Below, in pieces: positions 44,621 through 53,385 of a stretch of DNA of 64,000 bases. Location: contig CAKOKQ010000009.1 of assembly GCA_934095825.1 (NCBI GenBank), positions 1 to 64,000 on the forward strand, written 5' to 3'. The notes below the pieces were generated by a model, which did not search any database, was not told the DNA's origin, and saw only the letters and a list, made by a program, of their open reading frames with translations. This DNA comes from an uncultured Bacilli bacterium (lineage in GTDB: Bacteria; Bacillota_I; Bacilli_A; RF39; UBA660). The first letter of the stretch is position 1; every line of letters begins with the position of its first letter. The position numbers and the translations under genes were made by a program.

Positions 44621-47600
44621 TTACTTCTTAATTCTTACTAACGCCTTGTCTTCTTCATGAACTTCTATCTCTCCATCAAAAGTACTAGTTAAATTATTAC
44701 CAAAACCAATCTTAGGACTTTGATATACTTTAAGAAATAACTGAATTAACTTTTCAACTTCCTCTAGGCTATAATTAGTCATCTTAGCTATCTCTTTTAA
44801 AGAATACGCTTTATCTAAATGACCATACTTCATAATAATAATTATAACTAAATCATTATTTAAAATATCATTAACTTCATTTAAAATTCTATTAGTCTTA
44901 ATAAAATAAACTAGTTTTTTATTATCCTCATTTTTCCAAGTGCTTTCTAAGACACCATTAATATTTTTAAAAATAAAGGCAAGAGCTTTTTGTATATCAC
45001 TGGTTAGTTTCATCTTAGAAACTCTAAGCTTTCCTCTCTCATCATAAATAGAGTTAAGTAATTCTTGATATGATATCGGTAAACTTCTTTTAGCTTCATC
45101 GACTTGTTTTTTATCATAACTCTCAAAATTAGTATAGAAATTATCTGCATTGTTCTCCAAAGCTGTCCGTTCTTTCTTACTATCTTCTTGTATTTGCAAA
45201 TTATTTTTTATTTTAACAACAAGATAATTCATTTTTCGTTCACTGTTTTTACTTAAAACATTAACAATAATCTTTCCATTCGAGTCATAAATACCAGCTA
45301 TAAATTGTTGTTCTTCTAAATAAAGCTCCTTCACCTTAATATCAATTTCTTCCTTTGAAAAGCCATTAAAGCGATTATAAAAATTTTTCCTTTTTCTTCC
45401 GTAAGGAGCATCTAAAGCATATCTAGGTTTCAAATATCCCTTTATCTTCAAAATTAAATTAGGAATATGATTTTTTTCTTTACTTGAAAGTTCATAAAAT
45501 TTGTTTGTAGGATTGCCATCCTTGTCATAAACACTAGCTAAAAATTGTTGATCTTTTAGTGGTAAATATTTTATTCTCTTATCAATTTCTTCTTTGGAAA
45601 ATACTTTAAAACGATTATAGAAATTTTTCCTTTTTCTTCCGTAAGGAGCATCTAAAGCATATCTAGGTTTCAAATATCCCTTTATCTTCAAAATTAAATT
45701 AGTAATATGATTTTTTTCTTTACTTGAAAGTTCATAAAATTTGCTTGTGGGATTACCATCCTTGTCATAAACACTAGCTAAAAACTGCTGTTCTTTCAAA
45801 GATAATGCCTTTATTATTAAATCAACTTCTTCTTTAGAATACCCTTCCAAACGACTATATAAGTTCTTTACTTTTCGGCCGGTATGCAACTCAGACTTAT
45901 TATTTATCATTTTTTTAATCTTAATAAGTAAATTTTTGATTTTCATTTTAGTTTTAATATCTAAAGTTCGATAGCTTTCTTTTGTGTTTCCCAATTCATC
46001 AAAACGTAAATCAAAAGTTACCTTTTCTTCTTCCGATAACCTCTTAATTGCTATTGCAATTTCTTCTTTAGAATAATCACTTAAAAGCTGATACAGAGTC
46101 GTTAAAGACCGTTCCTCTCCTAGTTCATCACTATTTTTATTAATAATATACTTAACTTTTAAAGCTAATGATTTAACTCTAAGTTTAGTATCCTTATCTA
46201 GAGTATAAAAGCCTGCTAAAGCATCACCATTTTTATCATAATATAAATGATAAAGTTCTTTATCATTAAGTGGCAAACAATTGATTGCCTTATCAATTTT
46301 CTCTTTTGAATGCATTCCTAATCTATGATAGAAATTTTTAGCACGACCATTAAATTTAGTTTCACTCCCTCTATTTAATTTAACAATAATTTTGCTCAAT
46401 AAATTTGATATTTTACATTTTGTTTTATGATTTAAAGCTTCATAATCATCTCTAAGGTTTAAATCTTTATCATATCTTAAATAAAATAATTCTTGTTTTT
46501 CTTCTGATAATTCCCCTACTACTCTTTTTATTTCTTCTTTTGGAAATTTATTTATTTTTTCTGTGAGCGGTTTACGAGCTGCTTCCTTTTGCAAAAGCTT
46601 CATCATCTTCTTATTAATTAATTCATCTAAACTTCTAGCATATTCTTCATTTAAACCACTAAAACCATTTCTAACTTTTAAAGTAGTTCGATTGTATTTT
46701 AAAGTTAAAATATTTCTCTCTTCTTTTGGTAAATAAGAAATAATTCTCTTTATCTGAGATTCCGAATACCCCTCGAATATTTCCAACAAGCTTTTTTGGT
46801 CTTTCAAACCTTCTAAAGAATTAACTGATAATTTGCTAAGAATATTTAGTAAATAGGGATAAATATTATCTTTGAACTCTTTATTATCAAAAATTGTATC
46901 ATCACTTTGTTGATAGTATATTTTTTTTAATTCAGCAATTTTACCTTGATAAGAAAGAGGCAATCTTTTAAGAGCCACATCAACTAAGGATTTATCAATA
47001 CCTGAAAATAAACAATATATAACTTCTTCTTTTTCTTGTTTTACAATTCTTTCCAAATACTCGGGAATTACTTTCTTTAAAAGCTTATCTATTTTTTTTG
47101 AAGTACTACCATTTTCTAAGTAACTACCATCAGTCGCATATCTTTCTCTTAAAAGTTCAATCTCTTCAACTGATAGCATCTTAAGAGCTTTATCTACTTC
47201 ATCTTTACTATAGCCTTCATAAAATTCATAAAGACTCTTCTGTTCAGTATCATCTAATCTAAAAGTATTTTTATAAACAACAAAATAAGCTTCTAATAAT
47301 GTCCTAAGATTATTATTATTATAAATACTACTCTTCTTTATTTGTTCTAAATACTTACAAATGCCCCTACCTAATAACCTTAAGTTATCAGTATTTTTTA
47401 CTAGCAAATCTATATCTGACAATCTTAAATCTACATTATTTTTATTTAAGAAATATAAAACATTCCTTAGTATCTTACTAAAAGAAGAAAAGTTTGAAAT
47501 ATCTATCTCTAAAGAATTAAAATATTTTTCTAAAGTATCATTAAGTTTTTCTTCTAAAGCTCCTCTACTAAGTCCAAGAAAGTTTTCTTCTAAATGCTGT

Positions 47601-48310
47601 CTTAAAATATTATTAAAATCATCTTTTCCCTTAGCTGTCTTAAGACTTTCATCAATAGCCTTATCGACTAAACTATCTATATCCTTTATCTCTAAGAAAG
47701 CAAATTTCTTCTTAAAGTCATATATTAACCAAGCAAACACCTTTCTTACTTCTTCTCTAGAGTAAGTATCTTGACTAGCAGCATCCTCAAGTTTTAATGA
47801 ATTTTCATCTACTAAGTAATAAGATAATAACATTGTATTCAAATTAATATCTTTTCCCAAACTAGTTAACTTAATTTCCTTTAAGTATTTAAAAATTCCT
47901 TTTGCTAAAAGATAGGCCTGCTGGTTATTTTTAAGTAAACTATCAATATCATTACTCTTTAACTTAACATTATAATTATTTAAAAAGTCAAAGAACTTAT
48001 TTATACCACGGCTAAAAGCTTCATAACTAGAAGTATTAATCACTAAAGTTTTAAAATAACTATTTAAAACATTTAAACTATCATTTCTAAGTTGTTTTCC
48101 AGTTTCCTGTCTTAATAATATCTCTAAATTATCTTTTAAATATTCGTATAATAAGAAATCTTCTTGGTCACCTAATTCTTCTTTACTAATCTTAATGGCT
48201 TTATCAACAATATCCATATATTCTTTGCTACTCAAATTTAAGAAAAAATAATCTCTTTTAATTCTTTCAATCAGTGAAAAGTATTTCTTTATTATTTCTT
48301 CGTTTTCCAT
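44621..48310 (-). CDS. Giant repeat protein with sigma-70 region-4-like units (1229 residues)
   Basis: A 1229-residue soluble, Lys/Leu-rich protein. Residues 1-350 are two related 160-residue helical units (SSKEYMDIVDKAIK and IKDIDSLVDKAID start them; YLLAKGIFKYLKEIK and RLLGRGICKYLEQIK end them). From about 360 to 1130 come ten or so units of 70-80 residues: Y/F-SKEEIDxxIKxLP, then QQFLASVYDKDG, then L-x-x-K-x-K-x-x-I-x-N-L-x-x-KIK. The last 100 residues contain IIMKYGHLDKAYSLKEIAKMTNYSLEEVEKLIQ, a good match to sigma-70 region 4. The repeats look like decayed versions of that helix-turn-helix. Two units are almost identical in DNA. The role is unknown; DNA or RNA polymerase binding is an inference. 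Confidence 0.75.
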   Translation of the reverse strand: MENEEIIKKYFSLIERIKRDYFFLNLSSKEYMDIVDKAIKISKEELGDQEDFLLYEYLKDNLEILLRQETGKQLRNDSLNVLNSYFKTLVINTSSYEAFSRGINKFFDFLNNYNVKLKSNDIDSLLKNNQQAYLLAKGIFKYLKEIKLTSLGKDINLNTMLLSYYLVDENSLKLEDAASQDTYSREEVRKVFAWLIYDFKKKFAFLEIKDIDSLVDKAIDESLKTAKGKDDFNNILRQHLEENFLGLSRGALEEKLNDTLEKYFNSLEIDISNFSSFSKILRNVLYFLNKNNVDLRLSDIDLLVKNTDNLRLLGRGICKYLEQIKKSSIYNNNNLRTLLEAYFVVYKNTFRLDDTEQKSLYEFYEGYSKDEVDKALKMLSVEEIELLRERYATDGSYLENGSTSKKIDKLLKKVIPEYLERIVKQEKEEVIYCLFSGIDKSLVDVALKRLPLSYQGKIAELKKIYYQQSDDTIFDNKEFKDNIYPYLLNILSKLSVNSLEGLKDQKSLLEIFEGYSESQIKRIISYLPKEERNILTLKYNRTTLKVRNGFSGLNEEYARSLDELINKKMMKLLQKEAARKPLTEKINKFPKEEIKRVVGELSEEKQELFYLRYDKDLNLRDDYEALNHKTKCKISNLLSKIIVKLNRGSETKFNGRAKNFYHRLGMHSKEKIDKAINCLPLNDKELYHLYYDKNGDALAGFYTLDKDTKLRVKSLALKVKYIINKNSDELGEERSLTTLYQLLSDYSKEEIAIAIKRLSEEEKVTFDLRFDELGNTKESYRTLDIKTKMKIKNLLIKIKKMINNKSELHTGRKVKNLYSRLEGYSKEEVDLIIKALSLKEQQFLASVYDKDGNPTSKFYELSSKEKNHITNLILKIKGYLKPRYALDAPYGRKRKNFYNRFKVFSKEEIDKRIKYLPLKDQQFLASVYDKDGNPTNKFYELSSKEKNHIPNLILKIKGYLKPRYALDAPYGRKRKNFYNRFNGFSKEEIDIKVKELYLEEQQFIAGIYDSNGKIIVNVLSKNSERKMNYLVVKIKNNLQIQEDSKKERTALENNADNFYTNFESYDKKQVDEAKRSLPISYQELLNSIYDERGKLRVSKMKLTSDIQKALAFIFKNINGVLESTWKNEDNKKLVYFIKTNRILNEVNDILNNDLVIIIIMKYGHLDKAYSLKEIAKMTNYSLEEVEKLIQLFLKVYQSPKIGFGNNLTSTFDGEIEVHEEDKALVRIKK
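45372..45785 (-). repeat. Recent tandem duplication with 240-bp period inside the giant gene
   Basis: 45372-45545 and 45612-45785 are nearly identical (a handful of substitutions) at a period of exactly 240 bases, or 80 codons, so the frame is kept. It shows that the repeat number still changes. Confidence 0.85.
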
Positions 48311-48471
48311 AAATCCACATCTTTCTTAACTTTTATTTAATTACAGCAGTCCATTGAATTTTCACGCAAATAATCCCTCGTTTGCCAAAGTAATCATATT
48401 TTTTTAAATCCCATGTCGTACTAGTATTCTACTACATCATACTATTCATAGCAACAAAAAAGGAAATCTCC

Positions 48472-49124
48472 CTAATTTTTTTCTCTTTTATAAACACTCT
48501 TTTCTTCTTGTTCCTCTTCTAAATAGATAAAATTAGCTGTCTTAATAAAATATTCATTATTAGAAACAACTTTATTTTCAAAATAAGCTAAAGCCTCATC
48601 TAAAGAAATACCACTATAAAGTTCTTTCTTATCACAAGACCCAAAATCTCCCTTTGCAGGATCATAATTATATATGGTAACCATTGGTATAATTCTAAAA
48701 CTTAAAGCCTTTATCATGTCATTTAAATTCTTTAAACAATCATATTCTTTACTATTTATACACCACGGACATTCCACTGTTATATAAAGATTATCGATTT
48801 GATTAACAATCTCACAAAAATATAATTAAAAACTTCGCCCCCGATAGCATCATTCAAAATTCTTTGCTTTTTTAAATAGCTACCTTGTAATTCCAAATTA
48901 AATATAGCAGCCAAAATTATTTCTAACGTATCGCCATGACTGCCAATACCTGACAACAAAGCTTTGGCTTTATCCAAGGCTGGATTGTTATAGACTTCTA
49001 TCATTTTCTTAGGCGTTATTAAAATAGATGCTCCTAAACCTTCAGGATAAGCCAATTCATACGCCGTATAACCACCATTACCTTTCTGAAAAAATTCTTC
49101 TAAATCTAGTTTCTGTAAATTCAT
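48472..49124 (-). pseudogene. Unknown gene split by a -1 frameshift
   Basis: Two frames on the same strand join smoothly. 49124-48780 encodes 114 residues and ends in an unlikely hydrophobic tail. In the -1 frame the coding continues as CEIVNQIDNLYITVECPWC into the 101 residues of 48777-48472. The shift point is an ATTTTTG run at about 48820-48826. The whole would be about 215 residues, with a conserved-looking CPWC. AAGAGAAT precedes the ATG at 49124. No family is recognised. It could be a pseudogene, a sequencing error at a homopolymer, or programmed slippage. It precedes the giant gene on the same strand. Confidence 0.6.
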
Positions 49125-49175
49125 TATTAATTCTCTTCCTTAAATCTTTTCATTATTTTTAAAGTATTAAGCAAC

Positions 49176-49577
49176 ATGTTTAATTTTGCAAAGTTAGAAA
49201 GAATATTAAAAGAAAACCCTTGCAATTTTGTCAAAAAAAACCAATAGAGAAACCTGATGAAAAAGAATACTCTACCCACTGAGGAAATGGATTATGTTAA
49301 AGAGTTACTATCTACGACTAACATTAGGCTTAAAACTGCCATGTTTATTATCATGGATACAGGATCTCGCTGTGAAGAACTTTTAGGATTAACTTGGAGA
49401 AATATAGATTTTGAAAAGAAAACAATAAATATAAATAAGGCGGTTGCTACAATTTCAACAAAAAGTGGTGTACCAAATTATCGAATTGTCGAGAAAAATG
49501 TTAAAAGCCGAAATAGTAACAGGGTTATAGGGATACCCAATGCCTGTATTTCTTTATTAACCCAAAACATGATATAA
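49176..49577 (+). pseudogene. Tyrosine recombinase (phage integrase) remnant
   Basis: From 49257 a frame encodes TEEMDYVKELLSTTN, then IIMDTGSRCEELLGLTWRNIDF with the first catalytic Arg, and KNVKSRNSNRVIGIPN. The preceding 49176-49245 encodes LERILKENPCNFVKK in another frame, the end of the core-binding domain, so at least one frameshift separates them. The gene stops at the start of repeat copy 2, so the HxxR and Tyr motifs are gone. It is the only recombinase in the tRNA-Trp array and cannot be active. It probably once integrated one of the inserts. Confidence 0.85.
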
Positions 49578-50120
49578 TAGCGCCAAGAAAGGAATTTTAA
49601 CTGATGAACAAAAAGCAAAAGATAATTTTAATTGTCTGTGTTACCATTGCCATATTAGCCATTGTTTTTTACTTTTTTGTCTACAATCCTAAAGATATTT
49701 TTGGGAAAAATTGCCAAACTGCTTACAATCTAAGTCATTATGAATATAGTGATGGCTTTAAAATTGATATTCCTGAGAATAGTTGCTTTATAAACACTTG
49801 CTGTATGATTGGCCATAGGTTTAGAACTCATGAAAATTATGACTCTTTAAATGCTAAACTTCAAAAAATTGTGGATAATTATAATTCTAACAATAGCGAG
49901 CGTCAGATTTCTTATACGATTGAAAAACATTTATGGTATAACGAGTACACCATAGGATATTAAGATTAAGTAAGGAGCTCGTGATATGCTCCTTTTTTCA
50001 TGGTTTAATAAAAACTACTTAAAGTTATTTTAAGGTGGCACTTTAGAAATGTCCTGAATTATTGCAAGAAAACCACATTCTACTATTGTTTTGACCTATT
50101 TTAACCAAAGTGCTAATCTC
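49569..50120 (+). repeat. 552-bp cassette repeat, copy 2
   Basis: Same length and content as 43129-43680. Its left edge truncates the integrase remnant and its right edge meets tRNA fragment B. Confidence 0.85.
49604..49963 (+). CDS. Cassette membrane protein, copy 2 (119 residues)
   Basis: It differs from copy 1 at only about ten residues, mainly in the membrane helix (TIAILAIVFYFF) and the adjoining NPKDIFGKNCQ. All Cys are kept. The ribosome site and promoter are the same as for copy 1. It differs from copy 3 even less around residues 30-40, so copies 2 and 3 share part of their history while copies 1 and 2 share their downstream DNA. Confidence 0.7.
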   Translation: MNKKQKIILIVCVTIAILAIVFYFFVYNPKDIFGKNCQTAYNLSHYEYSDGFKIDIPENSCFINTCCMIGHRFRTHENYDSLNAKLQKIVDNYNSNNSERQISYTIEKHLWYNEYTIGY

Positions 50121-50163
50121 TCTAAAACCGTTCGTGATGGTTCAAATTCTTCTGCACCTGTCA
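50120..50163 (+). repeat. Displaced tRNA-Trp 3' half B (candidate attachment site)
   Basis: 44 bases aligned without gaps to 42583-42626 of the tRNA, with seven substitutions (CTCTAAAACCGTTCG start, CTGTCA end). It begins at the anticodon loop, the usual crossover place for tRNA-specific integrases. Confidence 0.8.
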
Positions 50164-50366
50164 TGACCATATACCGCTTTTAAGTGGTTTAGTATATATA
50201 ATGAAGCCTGTCTTAATGTTTTTTTGTAAAACCACCATTATTCTATTTGAATACTAGCATTATTTTTTAATGATTGTATTTTTCAAAGTTATACCTTCTT
50301 TTACATTGAAATAAAAGTATTTATTATAAATATCTGCTATGCTATAATAAGCTCAAGAGGTAAATT

Positions 50367-50903
50367 ATGAAATATAAAAAGTTTCTATATTTATTAATTA
50401 TATTTGTAATGGCAGTGTTACTAATTGTTTTCTTTTATAATCAATCACAAAATACCAAACCAGAAGTAAGAAATATTAACGATTTAAAAGTTGTGTCATC
50501 AAATGGTGAATATATTTTAGTTGATAGTCAAGAACCAAATTCATCAACATTCTCGGTTTACAAAAAAATAGACTATGGTAACTATGAGAAAGTTTTTTCC
50601 TTACCTGGCGGAGATAATATTGAGTCAAGACTAACTTGCTGGACCGACGATAAGATATACACATTTAGCTTTGTGATTGCATCATATGATTTAGCAACTG
50701 GTAATACAGTTGATACTAGTGGTTTAAAAGATTTGACTGGTAACTCGACTGGATCCATCGATCGTGTTTTTGGAGTCTATAAAGGATATATTTATTACAG
50801 ATATACCGCAGGTAGTATAACAGGATATAAGAAAGTTAGTCTGGATTTTAAAAATGTTGTATCTATTGAAAAAGATGAAGTTCCAAAGTTTCTAATTAAT
50901 TAA
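50367..50903 (+). CDS. Membrane-anchored beta-propeller-like unknown protein
   Basis: A 178-residue protein with an N-terminal membrane helix (about 5-23) and an external domain of strands with YILVDSQEPN, FSVYKKIDYGNYEKVF, LTCWTDDKIYTFSF, IASYDLATGNTVD and VSLDFKNVV. It is a paralogue of 56585-57121, sharing SxYKxxxYxNYxKVF and CWTDDxxxxFxFxIASYDL. It resembles the DUF5050-like strand repeats of other exported proteins. GAGGTAA precedes ATG. The role is unknown. Confidence 0.6.
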   Translation: MKYKKFLYLLIIFVMAVLLIVFFYNQSQNTKPEVRNINDLKVVSSNGEYILVDSQEPNSSTFSVYKKIDYGNYEKVFSLPGGDNIESRLTCWTDDKIYTFSFVIASYDLATGNTVDTSGLKDLTGNSTGSIDRVFGVYKGYIYYRYTAGSITGYKKVSLDFKNVVSIEKDEVPKFLIN

Positions 50904-50905
50904 AC

Positions 50906-50942
50906 AAAAGAGAAGATACAAATTAGTACTTTCTCTTTTTTA
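50906..50942 (+). terminator. Terminator in insert 3
   Basis: AAAAGAGAA and TTCTCTTTT arms, with GATAC/GTAC inside, followed by T. Confidence 0.65.
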
Positions 50943-51139
50943 ATCTTATCATAAAGCTCTATTGTAACCGTTAACATCATTTTTCATATCTAAATTTACG
51001 AATACAATATCGTTATTTTGAGAGTCTAAGTATTTCCATTCTGAATTTTCATTTTCTCTCATTTTACTTACAAAATTTTGTTAGATTGTTTTAAATTTAC
51101 AATATTATCCATTAATGATATATTAAATATGAGGTAATT

Positions 51140-52345
51140 ATGAAATATTTACGGTTAATAATGTTCATGTTAATAGTCATTTTTCCAACATATGTGTATG
51201 CTTTAGAATATCCTAAATTACATTACCATAATGCAATCGTATATAATTTAAGCGAAAACGAGGTAATGTATAGTTTGGGAGAAAGTGAGAAGGCAAGTGT
51301 TGCGTCTTTAACTAAAATATTAACCGTAATAACTTCTTTAGATTTAATTGATGATTTAAATGCCAAAATAATTTATACAAAAGATATGAATAATTTGGTT
51401 AGATGGGATACATCGAAAGCAGGCTTAAAAATTGGCGATGAAGTTTCGTATTTAGATTTACTTTATGCTTCAATTATGCCTTCTGGAGCCGATGCTGCGA
51501 TTGCCCTTGCAATATCTTTATCTGGCAATATTCAAAATTTTGTAAATAAAATGAACGAAAATGCTTTGAAAATTGGAATGCACAATTCTCATTTTACTAA
51601 TGTTGTCGGATTAGATGATATAAATCATTATAGCACTGCAAGTGATATTTTAACTTTATTAAAATATGCTTTAAATAATGAAATATTTAAACAGGTATTT
51701 ACAACAAAAGAATATAAATTGTCAAACGGATTGGAAATTAAAAGCACATTATATACATATAATAAAAAAATAAATAAAGATTTTTCAAGAATACTTGGAA
51801 GTAAAACTGGTTTTACTTTAAATGCAGGTTTATGTATAGGAGCTTATTTTATATCAAAAGAGCAAGAAATTTTAATTGTAACTTTGGGGGCAATAAAAGA
51901 TGATAATGTGTATAATTTAACTGATACGCTTTCTTTAATAGATTTTATAGATACTAACTACAGTAATAAATTAGTTTTGTCAAAAGATAGTTATATAAAA
52001 ACTTTAGATGTTTTAGATAGTACTGTAAAAAGTTATGATATTAAAATATCAAATGATATTTACGCGTATTTACCCAATGATTACAACTTTAATGATTTAA
52101 ATATAGAATATATTGGAAAAAATGATATATCATTTAGAGATGAAAAAAGTAGTAAATTGGGTGATATTAACATTTATTATAAAGATAAGATAATTTATAC
52201 TGAAAGCGTCTATCTGGAAACGCATATTAAAAGAGATTTAAAAAAAATTTATGTATGTTTTATATTAATTATGATATTTATAATATTATGTACAATTAGC
52301 ATTTTAAAATTCAAAAGAAAACAATCTCAATCATTTATATGTTAA
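51140..52345 (+). CDS. D-alanyl-D-alanine carboxypeptidase (PBP5/DacF type)
   Basis: A 401-residue exported serine peptidase (S11). It has a signal peptide (1-22, after YVYA), the active-site SxxK motif in VASLTKILT, the second motif SGA in MPSGADAAIALA (SGN in many relatives) and KTG in GSKTGFTLNAG. A C-terminal beta region follows, then a membrane helix (about 370-388) with a basic tail that anchors it. It removes the terminal D-Ala of peptidoglycan stem peptides, limiting cross-linking. GAGGTAAT precedes ATG. It lies in insert 3 of the tRNA array, an unusual place for a wall gene; it may be accessory. Confidence 0.92.
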   Translation: MKYLRLIMFMLIVIFPTYVYALEYPKLHYHNAIVYNLSENEVMYSLGESEKASVASLTKILTVITSLDLIDDLNAKIIYTKDMNNLVRWDTSKAGLKIGDEVSYLDLLYASIMPSGADAAIALAISLSGNIQNFVNKMNENALKIGMHNSHFTNVVGLDDINHYSTASDILTLLKYALNNEIFKQVFTTKEYKLSNGLEIKSTLYTYNKKINKDFSRILGSKTGFTLNAGLCIGAYFISKEQEILIVTLGAIKDDNVYNLTDTLSLIDFIDTNYSNKLVLSKDSYIKTLDVLDSTVKSYDIKISNDIYAYLPNDYNFNDLNIEYIGKNDISFRDEKSSKLGDINIYYKDKIIYTESVYLETHIKRDLKKIYVCFILIMIFIILCTISILKFKRKQSQSFIC

Positions 52346-52379
52346 TTTAATTAAAGTATTCTCTAACAGAGTTCTTTTT

Positions 52380-52448
52380 TTAAAATTTGTCCACGATTCT
52401 TAAAATATTTTTGATGCCATTTTCGATATTTTGTGTTATTGGGTTCAT
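52380..52448 (-). other. 22-codon open frame with good ribosome site, possible gene remnant
   Basis: ATG at 52448 follows AAAAGGAG by eight bases and a TATAAT lies further upstream, yet the frame stops after 22 residues (ending NILRIVDKF). This looks like the truncated start of a gene, perhaps a transposase. Low confidence. Confidence 0.25.
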
Positions 52449-52508
52449 AGAAGAAACTCCTTTTCTGATTGTTTAGGTATATTATACCAAGAGTTTCTTC
52501 TTTTTTTA
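52449..52508 (+). terminator. Long-loop terminator after the carboxypeptidase gene
   Basis: AGAAGAAACTC (52449-52459) and GAGTTTCTTCT (52491-52501) form a perfect 11-bp stem with a 31-base loop and eight T, about 100 bases after dacF-like. The same arms also flank a leftward TATAAT, so an old insertion-sequence end is an alternative. Confidence 0.6.
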
Positions 52509-52599
52509 TGTCTTTTTCCAAAATGTTCTTACACTATCTAAGAGCATTATTAAAACTTTTAGCATTTTATGTTACAATTAGAATGAATATGGAGGTACT

Positions 52600-53157
52600 A
52601 TGAAAAAGTTTTTATTACTAATTTTAATATCGTTATGTTTTATTACTACTGGGTGTACAAAACAGAAGGATTTTGAACATTATTCATTGATTGATAAGGA
52701 CTTAAATATATATATATATAATAATAATGGTTATGATGAAGTATATGCCTTAGCTGATTTAACTCCACAAGATTCAGAAGAAACACAAACAGGTTTATTT
52801 TATAAGGTTGCAAATAATGATTACATCTTATTAAAAACTTTAACTTCAAATCAAATAGATGCTTATAAAATGAAAAGCGTTTATCAATTTTATGGTGATA
52901 AGCTATATGGAGTTGGAACTGGTGAAGAAAGTCCAATGGTATTTGAAATTAATTTAGATGGAAGAAACAGTAAAATAGTTGAACTTAAGTATAATGTAGA
53001 AGGTAAAATTAATCCATTTTTAATTGGAGATATTAAAAAAATAAATAATGATGAAATACTGTATTACGGTAGTGCAACTATTGATGGAAAAAATAGTCGT
53101 GCTCTAATAAATTGCTTGCTATCAACACATGAATGTACTATTAGTAGTTATAAATAA
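52600..53157 (+). CDS. Lipoprotein of unknown function
   Basis: A 185-residue lipoprotein. The signal ends in the lipobox ITTGC, so Cys19 is lipidated. The external domain has strands with LNIYIYNNNGYDEVYAL, FYKVANNDYILLKTL, YQFYGDKLYGVG and FEINLDGRNSKIVEL, a propeller-like order as in 50367 and 56585, but identity is low. TGGAGG lies before ATG. It is the last gene of insert 3. Confidence 0.65.
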   Translation: MKKFLLLILISLCFITTGCTKQKDFEHYSLIDKDLNIYIYNNNGYDEVYALADLTPQDSEETQTGLFYKVANNDYILLKTLTSNQIDAYKMKSVYQFYGDKLYGVGTGEESPMVFEINLDGRNSKIVELKYNVEGKINPFLIGDIKKINNDEILYYGSATIDGKNSRALINCLLSTHECTISSYK

Positions 53158-53255
53158 AATTTGAATTATGATAGATAAACACTTATAGTATAACAAATAT
53201 ACTATTTGATATTAAAATGAATAATAATAACGATTTTAACCAATGTGGTTAATCT

Positions 53256-53299
53256 CTCCAAAATCGCTCGCGAGGGTTCAAATCCTTCTGTCCCTGCCA
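53256..53299 (+). repeat. Displaced tRNA-Trp 3' half C (candidate attachment site)
   Basis: 44 bases matching 42583-42626 with two substitutions, including the whole T arm, acceptor 3' strand and CCA. The preceding ATTTTAACCAA and TAATCTCT also resemble the sequence before fragments A and B. It is probably the youngest or best-kept right end of the array. Confidence 0.9.
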
Positions 53300-53334
53300 A
53301 ATAAAAATTAACTCCATGTATTGGAGTATCATAT

Positions 53335-53382
53335 GAAATACATTTAATTTATATAAAAAATTAGATGTATTTTTTTAATCAT
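53335..53382. terminator. Hairpin terminator between fragment C and the next gene
   Basis: AATACATTTAATT pairs with AATTAGATGTATT, followed by TTTTT. Confidence 0.6.
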
Positions 53383-53385
53383 TTA

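Noticed and set aside
47361..47765. Rightward open frame inside the giant repeat gene
   Set aside because: It is antisense to conserved repeats, with no ribosome site and a Lys/Ser/Phe composition typical of reversed Lys/Leu-rich helices.
44621..48310. A CRISPR-type array in the repetitive giant gene
   Set aside because: The repeats are coding, 210-240 bases long and diverged; there are no short exact repeats with unique spacers anywhere in the window.
50949..51062. Leftward 37-codon frame between 50367 gene and the carboxypeptidase gene
   Set aside because: It gives a plausible peptide but has no ribosome site, no recognisable family and lies in a gap with terminator sequence; at most a remnant.
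42583..53299. Fragments A, B and C as additional tRNA genes
   Set aside because: They contain only the anticodon loop onward. No 5' acceptor strand or D arm precedes any of them, so they cannot fold as tRNA.
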